The notes under the pieces are model-generated. The model was not told the origin of the DNA. It saw nothing but the letters and a program-made list of their open reading frames with translations, and searched no databases. DNA of 64,000 nt from Archangium sp. (GTDB taxonomy: Bacteria; Myxococcota; Myxococcia; Myxococcales; Myxococcaceae), in contig JAUXRX010000001.1 in NCBI GenBank assembly GCA_030681645.1, positions 124,001 to 188,000 on the forward strand, in the 5' to 3' direction. The first letter of the stretch is position 1. Each line of letters opens with the position of its first letter. Both the position numbers and the translations under genes were made by a program. Positions 9,256 through 15,943 of this stretch are shown piece by piece.

Positions 9256-9666
9256 TCAGCCGACGAAGGGATTGAGCAGCGGGACACCCAGGCCCTCGAA
9301 ATCGGCCGTGTTGCGGGTGGCGACGACAGACCCCGTGACCTGCGCACAGGCCGCGATGAGCAGGTCAGCGAGCGGCCGGGGCCGGCCACCGCTCTCGGCC
9401 AGCCGCTTGAGCCGCCCGGCGCTCCGCGCGACGGCAGCGTCGACGGGGACGATCTCGATCGCCGAAGAAGCCAGCACGCCTTCCAGCCACTTCGTCAGGC
9501 GATCGCGCTTGTCCCCCGGCGCCAGCCGCGCGAGCCCGTACTCGAGCTCCATCAGCGACAACGCGCTTACCTTCACCGACGACTGAGAGAGCAGCCAACG
9601 GCCGACGGAGTCGGCAGGCCGGGCGCGCGTCGGCTCGCAGAGCACGTTCGTGTCGACGAGGTACAT
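9256..9666 (-). CDS. PIN-domain toxin (VapC/FitB type)
   Basis: 136 aa, a typical single PIN domain and probable Mg2+-dependent RNase. The acidic quartet is visible: Asp5 in YLVDTNV, Glu40 in SLMELEYGL, Asp101 in RPLADLLIAA and Asp122 in TRNTADFEGL. The C-terminus VPLLNPF is usual for the family. The start overlaps the antitoxin stop (TGATG), the standard toxin-antitoxin arrangement with the antitoxin translated first. All key residues are intact, so the toxin is probably functional. Specific RNA targets cannot be read from sequence. Confidence 0.93.
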   Translation of the reverse strand: MYLVDTNVLCEPTRARPADSVGRWLLSQSSVKVSALSLMELEYGLARLAPGDKRDRLTKWLEGVLASSAIEIVPVDAAVARSAGRLKRLAESGGRPRPLADLLIAACAQVTGSVVATRNTADFEGLGVPLLNPFVG

Positions 9667-9953
9667 CAGCCGTCCTCGAAGGGGTTGGCGCGATCCACCT
9701 CGAGCACGCGCGCAGGCAGCTCCAGCTCGAGGTCTCCCTGCTCCTTCAGCTTGCGGGTGAGTTCGAGCAGCTCAGCCATGGCCGAAGGCCGTGGCTCCGC
9801 GCGGAGCTGCTGCAGGCGATCGAACTCCTGCTTCGAGATGACCACCGCCACGGCCTCGCCCCGATTCTCAATCACCTGGGGCCCTCGCCGGGCGCGTGTG
9901 AGCACCTCGGACAACCTCGCCTTTGCCTCTGAGACGCTCCAGCTCATGACCAT
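9666..9953 (-). CDS. Phd/YefM-type antitoxin
   Basis: 95 aa. The N-terminal 55 residues match the Phd/YefM DNA-binding fold: SWSVSEAKARLSEVLTRARRGPQVIENRGEAVAVVISKQEFDRL. The remaining tail (ELLELTRKLKEQGDLELELP) would be the toxin-neutralising part. A second ATG two codons in gives nearly the same protein. The partner is the PIN toxin directly downstream. A TGACCA/TGGTCA inverted repeat lies 16 nt upstream of the start and is a likely autoregulatory operator. Confidence 0.92.
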   Translation of the reverse strand: MVMSWSVSEAKARLSEVLTRARRGPQVIENRGEAVAVVISKQEFDRLQQLRAEPRPSAMAELLELTRKLKEQGDLELELPARVLEVDRANPFEDG

Positions 9954-9968
9954 GGAGAAGACTATTGG

Positions 9969-9986
9969 TGACCATCTATCTGGTCA
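9969..9986. promoter_or_regulatory. Operator-like inverted repeat upstream of the toxin-antitoxin pair
   Basis: TGACCA and TGGTCA face each other across a 6-nt spacer (tctatc), 16 nt upstream of the antitoxin ATG in the divergent gap before the deaminase gene. Phd/YefM antitoxins bind short palindromes at their own promoter, so this is the natural candidate site. It could also influence the divergent gene. Assigned from position and symmetry only. Confidence 0.5.
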
Positions 9987-10045
9987 ACACGTGGAGAGCC
10001 GAATTCGCACCCCTGCCCGTCGGCGCTGCGTTAAGGCGAACGCCG

Positions 10046-11095
10046 ATGCAGCTCGATCTCCACCGACACCTCGAGGGCTCTCACAGTCCACGCGCGCTGC
10101 TCGAGGTCGCTCGCTCTTTCGACCTGCGGACACCGCTCTTCTTCGACGCCGCCACCGACACCTTCCGGACCCCCGAGGCGCTGGCGGCGCAGCTGACCAT
10201 GGCCGCGCCGTCCGACGACGCGACGGTGTTCTACCAGTGCATCGTGAAGGCCCGGGCCGCGTATGTGAGCGTGGACGCGATCCGCGCGCTCTCGGTGCTC
10301 GCCTTCCGCGAGGCGGCTGACGACACGGACGGCTTCGAGATGCGGCTCTCGCTGTTCTCGATGGCGCGCACGCTGCTGGAGAACCAGAAGGTGGCCTGGC
10401 GCGAGGTGCGGCCGGTGGACTTCGCCGAGCAGTCAGCGCGGCCGATTCTCCTCGCGGTCATCGCCGCGCGCGACGAGGTGCAGAAGGCCACGGGCAAGCC
10501 GATGCTGCTGCGGCTGGGGCTCTCGCGCACGTTCGAGAGCGAGCCGCATTACCGCGCGCTGGCCGACATGGTGGTGGAGCACGCGAAGGCGCTGGTGGGG
10601 CTCGACGTGCTGGGCATCGTCACCGGCGCCGACAAGGAGCCGTTGCCAGCGCCGCTGGTGCAGATCCTCGAGGGGCTGCGCGTGCACCTGCCCGACCTCA
10701 CCATTCACGCCGGCGAGTTCGAGGGGCACGCGTCGGTCGATCGCACGCTCGAGCTCTCTCCGCGGGGCATCGGGCACGGCGTGCACTCGCTGCAGAGCGC
10801 GGCGACGCTGGAGCGCCTGGCGAAGGAAGGCGTGACCCTGGAGGTGTGTCCCACCAGCAACCGGCTGCTCATCCCCACCTCGCTCGGCCAGCTGCAGCGC
10901 GCACATGCGGGGGCCACGCCGCTCAAGGCGCTGCAGGGCGCGCACGTGCACTGCGTGCTGGGGAGCGATGATCCGACGCCGATGGGCACGTCGTTCCGCC
11001 GCGAGCTCGAGGTGGCCGGGGCGCTCGGCGTCGACCTGGCGCTGCTCGAGGCCGACATGATGCGGCGGTGGGCAGAGCTGACGAAGTCAGCATGA
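10046..11095 (+). CDS. Adenosine deaminase-family metallohydrolase
   Basis: 349 aa TIM-barrel amidohydrolase. Zinc and catalytic signatures run in order: LHRHLEGS at residues 5-12 (two metal His), LTIHAGEFEG (metal His plus catalytic Glu), RGIGHGVHSL, LEVCPTSN and the final VLGSDDPTPMGT (metal Asp pair). This is the adenosine/adenine/AMP-like deaminase superfamily; CPTSN and SDDP favour adenosine deaminase, but the substrate could be another aminopurine nucleoside. I use the ATG at 10046 because the family begins just before LHxHLEG; upstream in-frame codons (from TTG 9965) give an unconserved extension. A palindrome just after the stop may act as terminator. Confidence 0.9.
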   Translation: MQLDLHRHLEGSHSPRALLEVARSFDLRTPLFFDAATDTFRTPEALAAQLTMAAPSDDATVFYQCIVKARAAYVSVDAIRALSVLAFREAADDTDGFEMRLSLFSMARTLLENQKVAWREVRPVDFAEQSARPILLAVIAARDEVQKATGKPMLLRLGLSRTFESEPHYRALADMVVEHAKALVGLDVLGIVTGADKEPLPAPLVQILEGLRVHLPDLTIHAGEFEGHASVDRTLELSPRGIGHGVHSLQSAATLERLAKEGVTLEVCPTSNRLLIPTSLGQLQRAHAGATPLKALQGAHVHCVLGSDDPTPMGTSFRRELEVAGALGVDLALLEADMMRRWAELTKSA

Positions 11096-11103
11096 GAAAC
11101 GTG

Positions 11104-11147
11104 TCTCCCTCTCCCCGAGGGGGAGAGGGTCGGGGAGGGCAAACACG
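11104..11147. repeat. Family A palindrome (CCCTCTCCCC / GGGGAGAGGG)
   Basis: A 10-bp stem with 3-nt loop (11107-11129), followed by a second GGGGAGGG block and flanked by TGTCT...AACACG. Near-identical units occur at 46587-46620 and 49020-49062, with variants elsewhere. Its position 8 nt after the deaminase stop would suit a terminator hairpin, but there is no T-run. Confidence 0.8.
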
Positions 11148-11185
11148 CAGCTGCACCCGCGCCAGATCTGACGTAGGAGCCGCCC

Positions 11186-12700
11186 ATGCGCGCCGCCCTC
11201 CTCCTCATCGTCCTCGCTCTGACCTCCTGTGGTCGCGAGATGGTCTCCTCCACCGCGCCGAACATCGAAGTGCAGCCGCTCGCGCTCGACTTCGGCCCCA
11301 TCCCCGTCGGCATCCGGGTGAGCCTGCCGGTGCAGGTGCGCAACCTCGGTCGCAGCGCGCTGGTGCTCCAGCCCGTCACGGTCGAAGGCGCTGACTTCGC
11401 CGGCCCCACCGAGGTCACCACCATCGCCGCGGGCGAGCGGCAGACCGTCGAGCTGTCCTTCATGCCCACCATCGAGGGCGTGCGCGACGGCGTGGTGCAC
11501 CTGATCAACAACTCCACCAACGATCCCGACGTGGCCATCGTCGTCACCGGCCAGGGCATTCCCCGCCTGGTCTGCGCCGAGTGCAACGCGCCGCCCGCGA
11601 ACTACTGCGCCTCGAGCGCGGTGTTGATCAGCTACCAGCCGCACGGCACCTGCATCGGCAATCGCTGCGAGTACCAGGCGACCACCACCATCTGCGGTGG
11701 CACCTGCGTCACGGCGACCAACTCGTGCAGCGCGACCACCACCGACGCGGGCACCGATGCGGGCCTCGACGCAGGCACCGATGCCGGCGTCGACGCGGGC
11801 CTGCCTGACGCCGGTGCCCCCGACGCGGGCCTTGTCGATGCGGGAACGAGCAACGGCACCTTCACCACGCCGGGCGTGACGATGTGGCAGGTCCCCGCGG
11901 GCATCACCTCGGTCACCATCAACGCCTGGGGCGGTGGTGGCGCTGGCGGCGTGCAGACCGGCGCGACCGGCGGCGGCGGTGCGTTCGGGCGTGCCACGCT
12001 GGCGGTCACGCCCGGTGAGATGCTCGAGGTGCGCGTCGCCGAAGGGGGCGTCGCGCCGGGCAACGGCGCCGGGGCGAGCGCGTTGCTGCGCGGCACCACG
12101 CCGCTGCTCATCGTGGCGGGCGGCGGTGGCGGCGGCAGCGATGGGTGCTCGGGCTGCACGCCGTCCGCGGGTGGACGTGGCGGCGCGGGTGGTGCGCTCA
12201 CCGGCCAGGCGGGCCAGAACTTCCTCGCGCAGATTGCGCCCTACTGCACCAGCGCGACGGGCGGCACCGGGGGCACCGCCACCGCGGGCGGCCTCGGTGG
12301 CAGCTCGGCCGGGTCCTCTCCGAACAAGTGCAGCGGGCAGCCGGGCGCTGCGAACGCGGGCGGCAGGGCCTCGGGGGTCAACGGCACCTGCGACATGGGC
12401 ACCGGCGCCGCGGGCTGGCAGCAGGGCGGAGGCCAGGGCAACGGAGGCGGCGGCGGCGGTGGCTCGGGCCTCTTCGGCGGCGGCGGGGCCGGCTTCATCT
12501 GGACCTATTGCTCTGGCGGTGGTGGCGGCGGCTCGAGCTTCGTCGCCGTCGGCGCGACGCAGGCGATGCTGGTGGCGGGTGTCGACCAGGCGCAGGGCAA
12601 CGCCTCGCAGAGCGCGGGCGCAGGTGCGGGTGGCTTCGACGGCGTGGGCGGGCTCTCGAACAGCAACGGCCAGCCCGGCCGCGTGGTGCTCACCTGGTGA
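11186..12700 (+). CDS. Gly-rich lipoprotein with Ig-like anchor-type domain
   Basis: 504 aa with TAGGAG ribosome site. Leader MRAALLLIVLALTSC gives a lipobox (Cys15). Residues 28-125 look like an ASPM/HYDIN-type Ig-like domain (PLALDFGPIPVG ... VQVRNLGRSALVLQPV ... VVTGQG). A short Cys-rich patch (CAECNAPPANYC) follows, then a TDAG/LDAG linker (about 186-218). The last 280 residues are glycine-rich, with strands such as TMWQVPAGITSVTINAWGGG and final GRVVLTW. Similar Gly-rich domains occur in bacterial surface proteins and animal ALK-type receptors. It probably sits on the outer surface. Function unknown. Confidence 0.85.
   Translation: MRAALLLIVLALTSCGREMVSSTAPNIEVQPLALDFGPIPVGIRVSLPVQVRNLGRSALVLQPVTVEGADFAGPTEVTTIAAGERQTVELSFMPTIEGVRDGVVHLINNSTNDPDVAIVVTGQGIPRLVCAECNAPPANYCASSAVLISYQPHGTCIGNRCEYQATTTICGGTCVTATNSCSATTTDAGTDAGLDAGTDAGVDAGLPDAGAPDAGLVDAGTSNGTFTTPGVTMWQVPAGITSVTINAWGGGGAGGVQTGATGGGGAFGRATLAVTPGEMLEVRVAEGGVAPGNGAGASALLRGTTPLLIVAGGGGGGSDGCSGCTPSAGGRGGAGGALTGQAGQNFLAQIAPYCTSATGGTGGTATAGGLGGSSAGSSPNKCSGQPGAANAGGRASGVNGTCDMGTGAAGWQQGGGQGNGGGGGGGSGLFGGGGAGFIWTYCSGGGGGGSSFVAVGATQAMLVAGVDQAQGNASQSAGAGAGGFDGVGGLSNSNGQPGRVVLTW
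11744..11850 (+). repeat. Coding minisatellite (TDAG-type linker)
   Basis: Imperfect 12-nt units (GAcGCgGGCACc-like) encode a flexible D-A-G linker within the Gly-rich lipoprotein. A similar array is at 25481-25560 in another lipoprotein, so the linker type is shared between unrelated surface proteins. Confidence 0.75.
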
Positions 12701-12817
12701 TCGTCGAGTCGACGCGAGCCCGGCGTGCCGCTCATCGAGCGGGGTGGCGAGGGTAACTCGAGGTGCACCTGGTGCCGGAGAGCCCGCTCCTCGCGAAGGA
12801 GAGCGTTGAAGTAGGCG

Positions 12818-12861
12818 CCTCGACTCGGCTCGGCGTGAACGGAACTGGCCGAATCCGTCCG
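12818..12861. repeat. Family B repeat, degenerate
   Basis: CCTCGACTCGGCTCGGCGTG then AACGGA, a 10-nt spacer, and the start of a facing copy (TCCGT). Same layout as the intact pair at 22529-22591 but decayed on the right arm. Confidence 0.65.
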
Positions 12862-12927
12862 TGGCGCGCACGGTGGCGACGGTTCTGCCGCGGTGAAGTG
12901 AGAGCCGGGCCCTCGCTCTCCCAGGCC

Positions 12928-12944
12928 CGTACACCGGGTGTACG
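12928..12944. repeat. 17-nt perfect palindrome
   Basis: CGTACACC, a central G, then GGTGTACG. A looser GGTATAC motif follows 13 nt later. The symmetry resembles an operator, yet no gene start is nearby on either strand. Confidence 0.5.
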
Positions 12945-13086
12945 ACGCCGTCATCCCGGTATACGGACTGGAAAGCGCGTCCCGGCCTGGGTCACCTTCG
13001 CGTCCTCGCCCGAAGCGCAGAGGCATGCGTGGCACGAGCACGGAGCGAGACCAGCCCGACTGCCTTCGTCCGGGCCGTGAGCTGAC

Positions 13087-14025
13087 TCACTCCTCCGCGA
13101 GGAACTTCTCGAGCTCGGCGACGGTGGCCGCTGGATCTTCCTCGTGCGGCACGTGGCCGAGCGCGTCGAACATCACGAGCCGGCTGCGCGGGAGGTCTTC
13201 GTCGAAGCGGCGCCCGTTGTCGGGGGGAATGAGCCGGTCCTGCCCGCCCCAGAGGATCAACGCCGGCATCGGCAGGCGCTTGAGCGTCGCCACGTCGCCT
13301 TCCGCGGGCACCTGGTCCATGCGGCGCCCGAGCGCGGCGCGGTTGCCGGCGCGCAGGGTCAGCTCGAAGTAGCGGTCGACGAGCTCGGGCGTGACCTTGC
13401 CCGGGTCTCCGTACACGTTCTTCACGCTGCGCTCGATGAGCCCGCGCGGGAGAAGCACCTCGGCCAGCACGCGCAGGCCCGGCGTCTGCGCGATGCGGAA
13501 GCCCAGCGGCACCGAGGTCGAGTTGCGCGGGTAGCCGCCGGCGTCGACCAGCACGAGCCGCGACACCTGCTCGGGGTGGAGCGCCGCGTACTCCCAGGCG
13601 AGGCGGCCGCCGTACGAGTTGCCTGCGAGCACGCAGCGCGAGACCTGCAGCTTCCCGAGGAGCGCGGCGAGCAGGTGCAGCGTGCGCTCGAGCCGCGCGT
13701 CGCCGTCGGGGAAGGGGCCGGTGAGTCCGAAGCCGGGCAGGTCGAGGGTGATGACGCGGTGGTGCTGCTCGAGGCGCGAGACCCAGCCCTGCCAGGTGTG
13801 GAGGCTGGCCGAGGTGCCATGCAGCAACACCAGCGGCGCGGGGTCATCGCGCGGACCGACGTCGCGCAGGTGCACCCGCAGGCCGTCGACCTCGAGGAAC
13901 TGCGAGGGCGGCTGCGCCCAGCGCGCGGTGAGCGCTTCGACCGGGCGATCCGGTTCCCACGCGCGCGCGACGAAGACGACGAGCGCGAGGAGGAGAACGA
14001 GACCCAACACCTTCTTCATCGGCAT
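13087..14025 (-). CDS. Alpha/beta hydrolase with N-terminal membrane anchor
   Basis: 312 aa. Residues 4-22 are a hydrophobic segment (VLGLVLLLALVVFVARA), either an uncleaved anchor or a signal peptide. The hydrolase fold follows: oxyanion HGTSASLHTW, nucleophile elbow AGNSYGGRLA (Ser), acid WGGQDRLIPP (Asp) and catalytic His in LGHVPHEEDP. Substrate is unknown; the closest broad group is the MhpC/haloalkane-dehalogenase-like hydrolases. A second ATG at codon 3 is equally possible. Family A and B repeats lie immediately upstream. Confidence 0.88.
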   Translation of the reverse strand: MPMKKVLGLVLLLALVVFVARAWEPDRPVEALTARWAQPPSQFLEVDGLRVHLRDVGPRDDPAPLVLLHGTSASLHTWQGWVSRLEQHHRVITLDLPGFGLTGPFPDGDARLERTLHLLAALLGKLQVSRCVLAGNSYGGRLAWEYAALHPEQVSRLVLVDAGGYPRNSTSVPLGFRIAQTPGLRVLAEVLLPRGLIERSVKNVYGDPGKVTPELVDRYFELTLRAGNRAALGRRMDQVPAEGDVATLKRLPMPALILWGGQDRLIPPDNGRRFDEDLPRSRLVMFDALGHVPHEEDPAATVAELEKFLAEE

Positions 14026-14040
14026 GACGCTACACCTCTT

Positions 14041-14138
14041 CTCTCCCTCTCCCCGAGGGAGGCTGAACGGAACTGGCCCAATCCGTTCAGCCCGAGCGGG
14101 AGTCGAGGGCCGCGCGCGACCCCGCTCGGGATGAACGG
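14041..14138. repeat. Composite A and B repeat cluster
   Basis: A half family A unit (CCCTCTCCCCGAGGGAGG) runs straight into facing family B ends: CTGAACGGA at 14063-14071 and TCCGTTCAG at 14082-14090, then CCCGAGCGGGAGTCGAGGG and CCCCGCTCGGGATGAACGG. It shows the two families can be joined. Confidence 0.75.
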
Positions 14139-14180
14139 TCCGCGTCGATCAACCCTGCGAGCGAAGTCGAGGGCGCTGAG

Positions 14181-14295
14181 GGACACATCGGCGCTGGGCT
14201 GGCGAAGGCCTGGGTGAAGAAGAGCCACTCCCTCGTGTTCGGCGCGCGCATCGTCGACGACCCCGAGTTCGTCACGCTCTGCGAGAGCATCGGCG
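14181..14295 (+). pseudogene. 115-bp duplicate of the start of the NAD(P)-binding gene at 20784
   Basis: By eye this matches 20808-20922 with two mismatches in 115 positions, both C/T transitions, and no gaps. It carries codons 9-47 of that gene (G-HIGAGLAKAWVKKSHSLVFG...), without the start and with unrelated sequence on both sides. It cannot make a working protein. The high identity implies a recent copy event. The left edge abuts a family B-rich stretch. Confidence 0.9.
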
Positions 14296-14600
14296 ACGTC
14301 GCCCTCAGGACTGCGCTCCCGGTTTCCGGGATTGAATTGGGTCAAGGACAGGAACGCGCCGCCAAGCCCGCGGAACTCGATCGCTCTCGGGCACCCGCTC
14401 CGTCGGTCACACGAAGTCTGGTGCTCTCACGGTTGACCGCCGAGTTCGGCGAGGGGGGCCGAGGCGCTGCGGCGCCGGTGAGACCGTCGGGCACTGGAGA
14501 TCTTGGATGCAAGTCCCTCTGCCTGGGAAGCCTCCGGCGTGCCTGCTCACGGGTTGTTCGAGCTCGACGAGCTGCCGAGGGTCCGTCGTCCGGGTAGTCG

Positions 14601-15914
14601 TCAGGGCCAGAGCCTGAGGAGCACTGAGCCGCTCTCCGGAGCCGTGAAGGCCGTATTCCTCACTCCGGCGTCCGGAATCGAGAAGCCCGTGCTGCTGACC
14701 GCTGCACCGAATGAGCCGGCCAAGAGCAGCCCGCCATCGCCCGTCGAGCTCAGGGCTCCCACTCGATCCGGGCCCACCGAGCCGAAGTTTCGCGCCCAGC
14801 GCACCGCGCCCTCGCGGCTCAGTCCGATGACGAAGACGTCCTCGGTTCCCATCGACATGAGCGTCTGCGCTTCGACCTGGAGCTCGGAATGGTACGAGCC
14901 AGAGAGGGCGACGCCCTTCGCGGTGATCACGATGGAGCCGGCGCGCTCGATGCTCGGGCCCCCGAAGCCGCGCAACCAGACCAGCTCTCCTTGCCCCGTG
15001 AAGCGCGCGACGAACACATCGACGTCGCCGCGAGAGCTGATCGACGTCCCCTGGAGGGTCAGCGTGCCGCTGAATTCGCCCAGCACGTAGAGGTCGCCGT
15101 CGAGCACCATCGACGAGACCAGGCCTCCGTCGGCGAACCCGATGGGGCTCGACCACAGCTCCTGACCCGCAGGCGTGTACGCCGCCAGGAAGCCCGCGGT
15201 GCTCGTGCTGCTGAGCGTGACGCCGCCGAGGGGGAACGGCCCGGAGAACCTGCCCCCGAGGACGATCCCTCCGTCGGGCAACCCCAGCACCGTGCTCGCC
15301 AACGCCCTCGTCGTAAGCATCGCCGGCACGGCGAAGGACTGGAAGAAGCCTCCGTCGGCGTCAAAGGTCGCGCCGAAGAGCACTCTGGCTCCGCCACCGC
15401 CGATGAGACCACCGCCAAAGTCCATCGGATCGAGCAAGCCCCCGGAAAGGATGATGCCTCCCGCGGAATTGAGGCCCGCCACGGGAGCGCCGCACGAGCT
15501 GCCGCCAAAACCCTTCGACCAGACCCTGTTCAAGGCCTCGTCGTAGCGGGCCAGGAGCATGCCGTCTCCGGGGCAGTTGCCCACTCGCCCCACGACCTCG
15601 CCGCCGAGATCGAACGTGCGGCTGTAGCGCGCAGCGAGCAGAAAGCCCCCTCCAGCCATCGCGACCACCGATGCCGGAGCCGCGTTGCCGGTGACGGTGA
15701 AGCGACGCTCCGCGACGTAGCCTCCGTCGTCTTCCGCGTATTGGGCGACGAAGGGGAGGAGCGTGAAGTCTGTACTCGAGCCTTGCTCCGGCCCGCCCAG
15801 CGAGAACCGTCCAGACGCCTGGCCGCCGACCCAGGCCCGATCACCGGTGCCGTGCGAGATGTGCGTCACCGCCACGATCGACGTGGCAGACCCGATCGCT
15901 CGAGACCACTCCAC
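14601..15914 (-). CDS. Propeller-like repeat protein, paralogue 1, N-terminus missing
   Basis: 437 aa from a GTG. The sequence is a run of about 45-residue units such as VLGLPDGGIVLGGRFSGPFPLGG and LYVLGEFSGTLTLQG, each ending in DVFVARF/GELVW-like strands. This is the pattern of SBBP-type beta-propeller repeats of secreted myxobacterial proteins. There is no signal peptide, and homology to paralogue 2 begins at its residue 49. Upstream the matching frame appears to continue one base out of register, reading SPVNLITVPSGTS. I infer a 5'-truncated, possibly dead copy. It faces paralogue 2 head-to-head with 29 nt between starts. Confidence 0.7.
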   Translation of the reverse strand: MEWSRAIGSATSIVAVTHISHGTGDRAWVGGQASGRFSLGGPEQGSSTDFTLLPFVAQYAEDDGGYVAERRFTVTGNAAPASVVAMAGGGFLLAARYSRTFDLGGEVVGRVGNCPGDGMLLARYDEALNRVWSKGFGGSSCGAPVAGLNSAGGIILSGGLLDPMDFGGGLIGGGGARVLFGATFDADGGFFQSFAVPAMLTTRALASTVLGLPDGGIVLGGRFSGPFPLGGVTLSSTSTAGFLAAYTPAGQELWSSPIGFADGGLVSSMVLDGDLYVLGEFSGTLTLQGTSISSRGDVDVFVARFTGQGELVWLRGFGGPSIERAGSIVITAKGVALSGSYHSELQVEAQTLMSMGTEDVFVIGLSREGAVRWARNFGSVGPDRVGALSSTGDGGLLLAGSFGAAVSSTGFSIPDAGVRNTAFTAPESGSVLLRLWP

Positions 15915-15943
15915 GGCGCCGCGTCGAGGTCCCGCTGGGCACG

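Larger units (their letters stand above)
12701..13086. other. 386-nt convergent intergenic gap
   Basis: Lies between two convergent genes. It holds a degenerate family B repeat pair (12818-12861) and a 17-nt perfect palindrome (12928-12944). I see no convincing reading frame or RNA. Confidence 0.6.
14026..14600. other. 575-nt gap with repeats and a gene fragment
   Basis: Holds a composite A/B repeat cluster (14041-14138) and a 115-bp copy of the 5' part of the NAD(P)-binding gene at 20784 (14181-14295). The remaining 300 nt (14296-14600) show no coding signal I trust. Confidence 0.7.

Noticed and set aside
11087..12934. 615-codon minus-strand frame
   Set aside because: Antisense to the Gly-rich lipoprotein gene, whose leader and domains are convincing.
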